Source of the DNA: Bacteroidales bacterium
GTDB taxonomy: Bacteria > Bacteroidota > Bacteroidia > Bacteroidales > Marinilabiliaceae
Assembly: GCA_003249255.1 (NCBI GenBank)
Contig: QKJP01000061.1
Coordinates: 1 to 64,000 of the forward strand
Reading direction: 5' to 3'
Length of the DNA stretch: 64,000 nt
Shown piece after piece: positions 8,209-16,037 of the stretch. Position 1 is the first letter of the stretch, and every line of letters starts with the position of its first letter. The notes under the pieces were generated by a model. It worked only from the letters and a program-made list of their open reading frames with translations. It was not told the DNA's origin and did no database searches. Position numbers and translations under genes: made by a program.

Positions 8209-8811
8209 AGCTGCTAACTGTTAGCCGCTAGCTACTAGCTGTTTCGTTCATTTAGAAAGTTTTATACATTTAAAGAAACGAATTATTCAATTGTTAAGAA
8301 TGGGCTAGAAGCCAGTAGCTAATAGCTGATTTTATGAAAAACTACAAGCAACTTTTAATCTGGCAGAAAGGTATAGAGATTGTTAAACTTACTTATTCTA
8401 TTACAACGAATCTGCCGCCGGAAGAAAAGTTCGGATTGGCTTCGCAAATGAATCGAGCAGCAGTATCTATACCTTCAAACATTGCAGAAGGAAGCAGTCG
8501 AAGAACCGAAAAGGATTATTTTCGATTTATTGAAGTATCTTTGGGCAGTTGTTTTGAATTAGATACGCAATGTGAGATTTTAATTGAGGTATATCCCGGT
8601 TTAAAAGAACAAAAACAGCAGTTGATGTTTCTTCTTGATGAAGAAAGTAAAATGTTAACCGCTTTTATGAATAAATTGCAAAGATGAGCTACTAGCTACT
8701 AGCTTCGAGCTACTGGCTGTGTCGTTCATTTAGAAAGATATTAGCAAATAACAAAAGAAACTATCAAGTTGATAGAAATAGCTAGTAGCTAACAGCTAGC
8801 AGCTAGCAGCT
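8209..8811. mobile_element. S23-gene element C: AGCTACT arrays with duplicated 125-base flanks
   Basis: The element starts with AGCTGCTA (8209-8216) and ends with its reverse complement TAGCAGCT (8804-8811). An S23 gene (8334-8687) lies between two flanks of about 125 bases. Each flank has the same order: an AGCTACT-type array, the conserved tract TCGTTCATTTAGAAAG (8243-8259 region and 8722-8737 region), about 55 bases of weakly similar AT-rich DNA, and an inverted TAGTAGC-type array. So each flank is itself a small palindrome-ended unit, and the gene is bracketed by direct copies of it. This composite form differs from elements A and B. Confidence 0.55.
8334..8687 (+). CDS. four-helix bundle protein, 23S rRNA IVP/S23 family (copy 3)
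   Basis: A 117-residue S23-family protein with QLLIWQKGIEIV, FGLASQMNRAAVSIPSNIAEG and DYFRFIEVSLGSCFELDTQ. The usual EGYGR is replaced by EGSSR, but the gene is intact. It begins four bases after the inner repeat array and its stop codon (8685-8687) overlaps the next array. It lies in the hisF-hisIE spacer. The family is best known from ORFs inside intervening sequences of 23S rRNA genes; here it is in a protein-coding operon. Function unknown. Confidence 0.92.
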   Translation: MKNYKQLLIWQKGIEIVKLTYSITTNLPPEEKFGLASQMNRAAVSIPSNIAEGSSRRTEKDYFRFIEVSLGSCFELDTQCEILIEVYPGLKEQKQQLMFLLDEESKMLTAFMNKLQR

Positions 8812-8823
8812 AAAAAAATAAAA

Positions 8824-9423
8824 ATGAACATCAATTTCGACAAATTAGGAAACGGCCTTGTACCTGCCGTTATTCAAGATAACACTACCAATAAAGTGTT
8901 GATGTTAGGTTTCATGAATAAAGAAGCCTTTGAGAAAACAGAGAAAGAAGGAAAAGTAACTTTTTACAGTCGTACCAAAGAACGTTTGTGGACTAAAGGA
9001 GAAGAATCAGGTAACTTTTTAAATGTGGTTTCCATTGCTGTTGATTGTGATGAAGATACATTGTTGATCAAGGTAAATCCTGTAGGACCGGTTTGTCACA
9101 AAGGAACAGATACTTGTTGGAATGAAGTAAATAAGGAAGATGACTTGATGTTTTTGAAATATCTTCAAGACTTTATCGACAAGCGTAAAGAAGAAATGCC
9201 GGAAGGTTCTTATACCACAAAGTTATTTACCAAAGGAACTCGCACCATCACACAAAAGGTGGGTGAAGAGGCTATCGAAACAGTTATCGGTGCCATGGCC
9301 AACGACGATGAAAACTTCCTTTACGAAGGTGCTGATTTGTTATATCACTTAACAGTATTGTTGACTCACAAGGGCTATCGTTTAGAAGATTTAGCTCGTG
9401 AGTTAAAGAAAAGACATAAATAA
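8824..9423 (+). CDS. hisIE: bifunctional phosphoribosyl-AMP cyclohydrolase / phosphoribosyl-ATP pyrophosphatase
   Basis: A fused protein for histidine steps 2 and 3. The N-terminal HisI domain (about 1-105) has MLGFMNKEAFEKT, FYSRTKERLWTKGEESGN, the metal-binding VDCDEDTLL and CHKGTDTCW. The C-terminal HisE domain (about 110-199) has the MazG-like TQKVGEEAIETVIGA and GADLLYHLTVLL motifs. Length 199 fits bacterial HisIE. It is the last his gene here; an ORF-less repeat hairpin follows. hisG, hisD, hisC and hisB are not in the window. Confidence 0.96.
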   Translation: MNINFDKLGNGLVPAVIQDNTTNKVLMLGFMNKEAFEKTEKEGKVTFYSRTKERLWTKGEESGNFLNVVSIAVDCDEDTLLIKVNPVGPVCHKGTDTCWNEVNKEDDLMFLKYLQDFIDKRKEEMPEGSYTTKLFTKGTRTITQKVGEEAIETVIGAMANDDENFLYEGADLLYHLTVLLTHKGYRLEDLARELKKRHK

Positions 9424-9502
9424 AAGAGCTTCTAGCTACTAGCCATTAGCTTCTAGCTGATGTAAATACCGGCTAGTAGCTAGCGGCTAACAGCTAGTAG
9501 CT
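9424..9502. repeat. ORF-less AGCTACT-type inverted repeat after hisIE
   Basis: Arms 9427-9459 and 9469-9502 are degenerate AGCTACT arrays in opposite orientation around a loop of about 10 bases, giving a long imperfect hairpin. The junction CTAGCTGATGT (9453-9463) is repeated at 52117-52127 in another spacer of the same repeat family. It ends six bases before the next gene and carries no ORF, so it may be an empty form of the S23 elements. Confidence 0.65.
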
Positions 9503-9507
9503 TTCTT

Positions 9508-10044
9508 ATGACCGACCTAATCATTAACAAATACTATCAGTCCGACTCCCAACTTCACTACATTCTAGTTGAGCATGGTAAAGCCGTTAAAGGCATGGCT
9601 CATGAAGTGTTGGCAAAGCATCCTGAATTAGATGTGGATGTCCAATTCATCGAAGAAACTGCTATGCTTCATGATATTGGGATCTATTTAACCCATGCAC
9701 CCGGTATCTTTTGTCACGGCGATAAACCTTATATCTGTCATGGTTATTTGGGGCGTGAAATTCTGGAAAGAGAAAACTTGCCAAAGCATGCGTTGGTTTG
9801 CGAACGTCATACAGGTGCCGGATTGACGAAAGAAGATATCATCTTTCAAGATTTGCCCATTCCACAAAGAGACATGTTACCCATCAGTCTCGAAGAAGAA
9901 ATCATTTGTTTTGCTGACAAGTTCTACAGCAAAAGTCACGACATGCATAAACGAAAATCACTCGACCATATTCGTCGTACCATGGCACATCATTCCGAAC
10001 GCCAGTTGAAGCGATTTGACGAATGGTGTGAACGTTTTTTATAA
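9508..10044 (+). CDS. HD-domain phosphohydrolase family protein
   Basis: 178 residues with an HD-superfamily metal-binding pattern: VEHGKAV (His23), AHEV (His32), the signature MLHDIGI (His55-Asp56), then CHGYLG, CERHTGAG and FADKFYSK (Asp). HD proteins of this size are often predicted nucleotide or phosphate-ester hydrolases, and the insertion between His55 and His in CHGYLG is usual for the uncharacterised HDIG subgroup. It follows the his genes with only the repeat hairpin between, so it may be read from the same transcript. Substrate unknown. Confidence 0.85.
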   Translation: MTDLIINKYYQSDSQLHYILVEHGKAVKGMAHEVLAKHPELDVDVQFIEETAMLHDIGIYLTHAPGIFCHGDKPYICHGYLGREILERENLPKHALVCERHTGAGLTKEDIIFQDLPIPQRDMLPISLEEEIICFADKFYSKSHDMHKRKSLDHIRRTMAHHSERQLKRFDEWCERFL

Positions 10045-10098
10045 TATCGTTATTGTTAACTTTTATTAAAGAATAGCCAGTATATAAGGGTTTTTACC

Positions 10099-10107
10099 TA
10101 AATTTGC
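10099..10107 (+). promoter_or_regulatory. Bacteroidota -7 box TAAATTTGC before LRR surface protein
   Basis: TAAATTTGC fits TAnnTTTGC. No TTG is seen 17-20 bases upstream, so it is a half-consensus promoter. It lies over a TTG codon at 10104 that could otherwise be taken as the start, and so supports the ATG at 10131. Confidence 0.5.
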
Positions 10108-10130
10108 AACGATTCATTAATCAAGCAATT

Positions 10131-12851
10131 ATGAAATTTAAGATTTGTTTTGTGCTGTTAGGGCTTGTGTTGTGTTGTTCTTTTGGGCTAAGTGCTCAAA
10201 CGGTATTAACGGTAGATGATGTGGATTTTAATCCAACGTATGGAGCGATCACAGCTTATAAAGGAAGTGCTACCGATATAGTTATTCCAAGTCATTTTAC
10301 TATCAATGGTGAAGATGTTGCCGTTCTTGAAATCGGGAATAATGCCTTTGCGAGCAAAAATCTTACCTCGGTTGTCATATCATCCGGTGTTACATATATT
10401 GCTTATTATGCGTTTGGAAATAATGCAATAACTTCATTAACAATACCAAATACAGTTGGCTTGATTGTTTATGCTGCATTTAATGAGAATGCAATCGTTG
10501 AATTAAATGGAGAACCTTCAAATGGGTTGATTTATGCTCGAAATGTTGATGGATCTGTTAATAATACAAAGATAATTTCTTACGGAGGAGTTTCTAAAAA
10601 CATCGATTTTATTCCGGAGACAGTTACGACTATTGGACTCTATGCATTCCATAAGCAGGCAATTACGAATGTAGTATTGCCTCAAAGTTTAAAAGAAATT
10701 GAGAAGTTTGCTTTTGCTTTTAATGATTTAAGTACTGTTAATTTTCCTGTAAATATTAATTCAATAGGTGAATCTGCTTTTTACCATAATCAACTTCAAT
10801 CAATAGATTTACCAAATTCATTAACTGTTTTAGGAGCAGGTTCTTTTAATGTGAATAGGATACAAGAAGTCAATCAATCAGTTTCCAAAGGAATTATTTA
10901 TGCTCGAAATCTTGATGGAACTATTGATGATTCTAAAATCGTTTCATTTGGAGGATTGACTTCACAAATAGATTTTATTCCGGTTAGTGTCAAAACTATT
11001 GATAAAAATGCGTTTACCGGTAATATACTAGAGTCCGTTGTTCTGCCTTCAAATATTGAAGTGATTGAAAGTTATGCTTTTGATAAATGTGAATTAAACA
11101 GTGTGCGTTTTGAAAATAATAGTCAACTTCTTTTGTTGGGAAGCAAAGCATTTGATAACAATAAGAGTTTAGTCCCTTTTAGTTTGCCCACAAATGTGAA
11201 TGAGGGCTTTTCGGGTTTTTATGTGGATGAGAATAACAATAAGTATGCACCCGGAGATTTGATTACCGATTATACTAAAAGCTATACTGCAAAGGTTAGA
11301 AAAGTCCTTACTATTGCAGATGTAGAATTTGATTTGACAACAGGGACTATTACAAATTATACAGGAACGCACGCTGAAATTTCAATTCCATCCAGTTTTT
11401 CAATGGGAGGGATGTCTGTATCGGTTAATAAAATTGGACCTCGTGCTTTTAAAGAAAAAGGTCTAAAGTCAGTTGAAATATCTTCTGGTATTTATGAGGT
11501 TGAAGATAACGCGTTTGAAAAGAATGCTTTAGTTGAGGTTGTTCTTCCTGGTACATTGACAAGTATTGGGATCCGTGCCTTTGATAAAAATGAAATAATC
11601 GAATTGCAACTGCCTGAGGGTCTTGTTTCCATTGATGAATTTGCTTTTCGTACCAATAAAATCAAAAGTTTGTATTTGCCTAATTCCTTGTCTCAAATAG
11701 GAAAAGGTGCTTTTAATGATAATGCTATTAGCACTCTAAATGGAGAAGTCTCTAAAGGAATTGTTTTTGCAAGAGGCACTAATGGACGAGAAGATCAATC
11801 AAGCATTGTTTCTTATGGAGGGACGGCAAAGAATATCGATTTTATTCCTGCTTCTGTTACCACGATTAGTAGTAGTTCATTCTCATCTAATCAATTACAG
11901 TCTGTTATAATCCCAGAGGGGGTGCGAGTGATAGAAGATGGTGCCTTTTCAAGTAATCTTTTAACATCCGTAGCTTTCCCATCTACCTTAGAAGTTATTG
12001 AAATATATGCTTTTTATAGTAATCAGTTAAAAGGAGTTGTGTTGCCCAATAGTTTGGTTCATATTGGATTGTCTGCATTTTTATCAAATACAGGTCTTAC
12101 GAGTATACAACTGCCTACGCATTCTAGCATGGGGAGTTTAGGGTGGATAAATAAGGCGAATAAAACTTATAGTTCAGGGGCATTGATTAATGAATTTAAT
12201 ACCGAATACCGGATTCCTGGAACTGCTTACGTAAAATATAAGCTAAACGGAGGGACTAATCATGCCTCCAATGTCTATGCGTTTTTATCATCAGAGGGGA
12301 TAAGTACACTCTATGATGCAACACTTAGTGGCGATGAGTTTATGGGATGGTACGATGGTGAAAATAATCTTGTGACTTCGATTCCTGTGGGTACAGTAGA
12401 TAATGTTACTTTACATGCAAAATGGAAAAGTGATACCTACACTGTTACTTTTTTAAATTATAATGGAGCGCTGCTTAAAGAGGAAAAAGTTAGTTTTGGC
12501 CAATCAGCAACAGCTCCTAATGAACCGGTGAAAATAGGTTCTGTTTTTAATGGATGGGATGTAGCTTTTAATTACGTAGTATCAGATGTCGTAATCACTG
12601 CTACTTTTATTGACGATACTTCGGTTGAGGAAAACGCAATTGGATTAGGTTGGTATCCTAATCCGGCACAAGAATATATTATCCTTCAAGGAGAATATGT
12701 TGGATATTTAGATTTTTATAATGTCTCAGGTGTCCTTATTAAACAAGTTTTTGTTAGTTCTAATCATCAATTTATTGATGTAAGTGATTTGAATAAAGGG
12801 CTTTATGTTATTAAAGCAAAGAACTGGTGCAGTCGCTTGGTTATCAAATAG
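10131..12851 (+). CDS. secreted BspA-type leucine-rich-repeat protein with T9SS sorting domain
   Basis: 906 residues from the ATG at 10131. A signal peptide (about 1-23, ending SAQ) is followed by BspA-type (LRR_5) leucine-rich repeats of the pattern IgxxAFxxNxLxxVxLPxxL. The array is internally duplicated: a header beginning VLTVDDVDFNPTYGAIT recurs as VLTIADVEFDLTTGTIT, and an insert beginning GLIYARNVDG, with SYGG and IDFIP, occurs three times. An InlB-like Listeria-Bacteroides repeat region (near residues 695-830, YKLNGGTN, FMGWYDG, LHAKWK) precedes a C-terminal T9SS type A sorting domain (about 830-906; YPNPAQEYI ... LNKGLYVIKA). This indicates export by the type IX system to the cell surface. 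Ligand unknown. Confidence 0.9.
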   Translation: MKFKICFVLLGLVLCCSFGLSAQTVLTVDDVDFNPTYGAITAYKGSATDIVIPSHFTINGEDVAVLEIGNNAFASKNLTSVVISSGVTYIAYYAFGNNAITSLTIPNTVGLIVYAAFNENAIVELNGEPSNGLIYARNVDGSVNNTKIISYGGVSKNIDFIPETVTTIGLYAFHKQAITNVVLPQSLKEIEKFAFAFNDLSTVNFPVNINSIGESAFYHNQLQSIDLPNSLTVLGAGSFNVNRIQEVNQSVSKGIIYARNLDGTIDDSKIVSFGGLTSQIDFIPVSVKTIDKNAFTGNILESVVLPSNIEVIESYAFDKCELNSVRFENNSQLLLLGSKAFDNNKSLVPFSLPTNVNEGFSGFYVDENNNKYAPGDLITDYTKSYTAKVRKVLTIADVEFDLTTGTITNYTGTHAEISIPSSFSMGGMSVSVNKIGPRAFKEKGLKSVEISSGIYEVEDNAFEKNALVEVVLPGTLTSIGIRAFDKNEIIELQLPEGLVSIDEFAFRTNKIKSLYLPNSLSQIGKGAFNDNAISTLNGEVSKGIVFARGTNGREDQSSIVSYGGTAKNIDFIPASVTTISSSSFSSNQLQSVIIPEGVRVIEDGAFSSNLLTSVAFPSTLEVIEIYAFYSNQLKGVVLPNSLVHIGLSAFLSNTGLTSIQLPTHSSMGSLGWINKANKTYSSGALINEFNTEYRIPGTAYVKYKLNGGTNHASNVYAFLSSEGISTLYDATLSGDEFMGWYDGENNLVTSIPVGTVDNVTLHAKWKSDTYTVTFLNYNGALLKEEKVSFGQSATAPNEPVKIGSVFNGWDVAFNYVVSDVVITATFIDDTSVEENAIGLGWYPNPAQEYIILQGEYVGYLDFYNVSGVLIKQVFVSSNHQFIDVSDLNKGLYVIKAKNWCSRLVIK

Positions 12852-12865
12852 AAAGCATTTGTTTT

Positions 12866-13342
12866 CTAGTGCGTCATTAATTCTTCAACCTCTTTGATGT
12901 GAAGCTGGAAATGTGGTAAAAAGTTATAGATCATATTTTTCAGAGATACGCGTTCTTCTGAACCGGATATCCATTCGTTATCATATTTACTCACATCCGC
13001 TTTTGCAAATACATGAATCGCATGTAGGTGAATATATTTCCATAGCTTGACTAATGTTTCCCAATCTTCATTTTGATAGTTTTGAATAGAAATCCAACGG
13101 TCATTGTTTCCCATGTAGGCGTAATCCGGAAAATGTAATGGCGTTGGTTGGTATTGTAAATGAACTACCCGGTGAATATTGTTGCTGGCAGAATCAATCA
13201 TGTGTCCTATTATTTGTTTGATAGTGCGGTTTTGTTGGTTTCGTTTAGAACATAATAAGGCTTGTTCAATATTTAAAAGTTTTTCTTCCCAAATTTTTAT
13301 TAAGCTTGATAATTCGTCGTTTTGCGCTCGTATTTTTTTCAT
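12866..13342 (-). CDS. DinB-like four-helix metal-dependent protein
   Basis: 158 residues with the DinB superfamily layout: an N-terminal His in IKQIIGHMIDSASNNIHR and a C-terminal pair in LPHFQLHIKEVEEL, which would form the three-His metal site of the four-helix bundle. DinB-superfamily proteins include thiol-S-transferases and uncharacterised damage-inducible proteins; a specific reaction cannot be assigned. It is convergent with the LRR gene, and the two stop codons lie at the ends of a small palindrome (12849-12868). ATG at 13342. Confidence 0.75.
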   Translation of the reverse strand: MKKIRAQNDELSSLIKIWEEKLLNIEQALLCSKRNQQNRTIKQIIGHMIDSASNNIHRVVHLQYQPTPLHFPDYAYMGNNDRWISIQNYQNEDWETLVKLWKYIHLHAIHVFAKADVSKYDNEWISGSEERVSLKNMIYNFLPHFQLHIKEVEELMTH

Positions 13343-13593
13343 AACAAATGTCGTTTTTGATTCGTGAATTCAAATTACGAAGAAAAAAGTAGGAATGTAA
13401 AGAGTTGAGAGTTAAAAGAATGAATTGTCTATGTTAATAATGTATCCATAAAAGGTTAATAAAGTAGAAATTAAGAGTTGAGCACTTTTATATTTTTTTA
13501 TTTTTGTTTACAATGAAAGTACACCTAAACTTATTGGATTTATAGTATAGTTTTGTGGAAGTAATTGTTAGACTCTAAAAGTGATAAGATTTG

Positions 13594-14736
13594 ATGTTAA
13601 TTTTTAAAAAAGGTTTTTCGTTTCTTTTTCCGGTGTTAATTCTATGCACCTGTTCTCAACCTCAAAAGAGTCCATATTTAACAGTGAAAAGTAAAAAGCT
13701 TTACGAAACTGCAAAATTGTATCGGCTTTCCGAATCTTTTGAATTGTTTGATGAGGCATCACTCAATCAGGCAGGAGATTGGCAATTTAGAAAAGACACT
13801 GTACCTCCCGGTATTTATAAATTGGACATGGGAGGGGAAGATGAAATTCGAATATTGATCGATGATCAGATTCCGTCTCTTATTAACTTTCAGGATGAGC
13901 ATTTAGAGAATGTCGAATGCGTGGGTGGCCAAAATCTTTTAGGTTTATTGGATTCAGAAAATCAGATCAGTCATTTGATCGATCAGATAGACCAAGTGAC
14001 AAAAAAACTGCAAGATTCCACGATGGCCATCGAACTACGGATGAACATGAAAGCTGAAGTGTTGAAAAGTATTGATTCATTAGTTCTGGCCAAGAGAGAC
14101 AATAGGTATTCTGTATTTGAAAATTGTGGTTCTCCATTGTTACAAATGACTTTACTTAATTTGCAGGCTGGAAATCGTGTTTTGTTTTCGCCGGTCGAAG
14201 ATCAATCACTTTTTAATAAGGTAAAAGATGCTTTAGAAAAGGATTTTTCAGATTATTATCCGGCTCAACAGTTTTGTAGAAGAGTTGATTCGTTAAATGC
14301 TTTTGTTGATTTTATCAGTGTTACCCAACCAGGAACGCGTTTTCCGGAATTGAGTTTGCCCAATAAGTGGGGGAATAATTTGGATATGTCTCGTTTTAAT
14401 AATCAGGATTTATTGCTTGTTGTTTGGGATAATTCTGTATTAGAGGAAATGAAAGGATTACACCAAAAGATTAAAAGTTTTAGACGAAATGGCCTATCTG
14501 TATCCATGCTTTCTATGGATGAAAACCGTCAAACGTGGATTGAAAATATAAACTCCTCTGATTTGCCATTTTGGCATGTAGGTGATATTGGTGATCAATG
14601 CGATTCGGTTAAATCAAAGTTAGGGATTGCTAAAATTCCATTGTTTATTTTAAAGAATAAAGAAGGGGTTATTGTGGATCGGACAGAAGATCTTGATGTG
14701 ATGATTAATACAATAGCAGAATATTATAAAAAATGA
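13594..14736 (+). CDS. lipoprotein with degenerate C-terminal thioredoxin fold
   Basis: 380 residues from the ATG at 13594. A signal peptide with lipobox (about LILC) predicts a lipid-anchored protein. The central part (100-220) is helical, and residues 245-380 resemble the thioredoxin fold of the TlpA/DUF4369-associated family: LSLPNKWGNNLDM, LLVVWDNSVLEEMKGLH, and KIPLFILKNKEG with the cis-Pro region. The position where redox proteins have WCxxC reads WDNSVLEE, so no active-site cysteines are present. The gene's stop overlaps the next start (ATGA, 14733-14736), and the next gene encodes the same type of protein, so the two are very likely coexpressed. Confidence 0.75.
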   Translation: MLIFKKGFSFLFPVLILCTCSQPQKSPYLTVKSKKLYETAKLYRLSESFELFDEASLNQAGDWQFRKDTVPPGIYKLDMGGEDEIRILIDDQIPSLINFQDEHLENVECVGGQNLLGLLDSENQISHLIDQIDQVTKKLQDSTMAIELRMNMKAEVLKSIDSLVLAKRDNRYSVFENCGSPLLQMTLLNLQAGNRVLFSPVEDQSLFNKVKDALEKDFSDYYPAQQFCRRVDSLNAFVDFISVTQPGTRFPELSLPNKWGNNLDMSRFNNQDLLLVVWDNSVLEEMKGLHQKIKSFRRNGLSVSMLSMDENRQTWIENINSSDLPFWHVGDIGDQCDSVKSKLGIAKIPLFILKNKEGVIVDRTEDLDVMINTIAEYYKK

Positions 14737-15899
14737 TACGAATGAAATGGATTTTATTTCTGGTTTTACCAGTGTTCTTGTTTTACGGATGTACAAATAA
14801 TCAATATGAAATTTCCGGATTTGTTAAGGGAGCTGATGGGGAAGTGCTTTTTCTGGAAAGAATGGATTTAGATGGGAATCAAATAATTGATTCAATACAT
14901 ATTGATAGTAGAGGCGAATTTGGTTTTTCTGGAGATCGCTTGGATTATCCAACGTTTTTTCGCCTAAGCTTACAAAAAGGAAATTATCTTACAGTATTAT
15001 TAGATAGTACTGAAAAGATCTCACTGCAATTGGATGCGGGTAATTTAGCAATTCATTCTCAGATTGAAAATTCTAAGGGCTCGAACCAGATTCAAGAGTT
15101 GAATGTTCAAATCATGGAATTAAATTCTAAACTCAATCGTCTTGAAAAAGAATATGCATTACAAAAAAAACAAAGTGGTGAAACATTACCAATAGAAAAC
15201 GAATATAAGGCTTCATTGGAAAAATACAGGAAGTATATTGGGGATTTTGTAATGGCCAATCCGCGATCTTTTGCTTCTTATTATGCACTTTTTCAAACTT
15301 TCTCCGATGGGGCTGTTGTGATGGATGTTTTTGATGCGAAGGATCAAGTTTATTTCTCAGCTTTAGCTACGAGTCTAAATTTGGTTTACCCTAATTCTCC
15401 TCGTACAAAGCATTTGTACAATTACGTTCTAGGTGCAAAAAAGAAATCAGTGAAAGACGATAGATTAACTCATTTGCTGGAACAAGGTAGTGCGATCAAT
15501 TATCCTGATTTAGAAGTTGAAAACGATAAGGGCGAAAAGGTGAAATTGTCATCTCTACATGGAAAACATATATTGGTCTCCTTCTGGGCATCCTGGGACG
15601 AGAAGTCTAGATCAGAAAACAAAACTTTAAAAAAAGTATTTTCTACATATCATCAAAAAGGATTTGAAATCTATCAGGTGTCTTTAGATAAGAGTGAGAT
15701 TCTCTGGAAGGATGCCATAAAAAATGATAATCTGAACTGGATTAACGTTAGTGATTTAAGATATTTAGAGTCCTATCCGGCCAAGAAATATAATGTTTCC
15801 CATTTACCTGCAAACTTTTTGATATCTCCCGAGGGTGAGATTATTGGGAAAAACCTTTTTGGTCAAAGGTTAGAAGAGCGTTTAAATGAGTTGTTTTAA
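14733..15899 (+). CDS. TlpA/DUF4369-like thioredoxin-fold lipoprotein without CxxC
   Basis: 388 residues. Signal peptide with lipobox LFYGC, then a DUF4369-like N-terminal beta domain (ISGFVKGADGEVLFLER, about 25-105), a coiled helical linker (115-165), and a C-terminal TlpA/AhpC-type thioredoxin domain (about 255-388) with LPDLEVEND-like entry, LHGKHILVSFWASWDEKSR and HLPANFLISPEGEII. The canonical WAxWCxxCR is replaced by WASWDEKSR, so both redox cysteines are lost. It overlaps the preceding gene by four bases. It may have a structural or binding role in the envelope; ATG at 14742 is an alternative start. Confidence 0.8.
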   Translation: MIRMKWILFLVLPVFLFYGCTNNQYEISGFVKGADGEVLFLERMDLDGNQIIDSIHIDSRGEFGFSGDRLDYPTFFRLSLQKGNYLTVLLDSTEKISLQLDAGNLAIHSQIENSKGSNQIQELNVQIMELNSKLNRLEKEYALQKKQSGETLPIENEYKASLEKYRKYIGDFVMANPRSFASYYALFQTFSDGAVVMDVFDAKDQVYFSALATSLNLVYPNSPRTKHLYNYVLGAKKKSVKDDRLTHLLEQGSAINYPDLEVENDKGEKVKLSSLHGKHILVSFWASWDEKSRSENKTLKKVFSTYHQKGFEIYQVSLDKSEILWKDAIKNDNLNWINVSDLRYLESYPAKKYNVSHLPANFLISPEGEIIGKNLFGQRLEERLNELF

Positions 15900-15973
15900 G
15901 AAGAGTGTTAAAGCTTAGTAGGTTAGGCTTAAAGCTGGATGTGTTCAAATCCGTGATTAATGTGTTTGAATTG

Positions 15974-16005
15974 TTGGATTTACGCTTAAAATTCTAATAT
16001 CTTTG
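15974..16005 (+). promoter_or_regulatory. promoter TTG-N21-TATCTTTG before lpxH-like gene
   Basis: TTG at 15974-15976 and TATCTTTG at 15998-16005 match the Bacteroidota -33/-7 pattern, 33 bases before the GTG start. Confidence 0.55.
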
Positions 16006-16037
16006 CACCCGAATAATGACTGTGTAATTGAGTCAAA

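Noticed and set aside
5140-8687. Diversity-generating retroelement suggested by Avd-like proteins
   Set aside because: No reverse transcriptase gene and no template/variable repeat pair were found in the window.
8209-9502. Possible CRISPR array in the his spacers
   Set aside because: Units are about 7 nt without unique spacers and degenerate, and there are no cas genes; they are short tandem arrays instead.
10104-10130. TTG start giving a longer LRR surface protein
   Set aside because: The extra codons overlap the TAAATTTGC promoter box and would put residues before the signal peptide.
12849-12868. Palindrome joining the stop codons of the LRR and DinB-like genes
   Set aside because: The stem is only six base pairs and AT-rich without a T-run; too weak to call a terminator.
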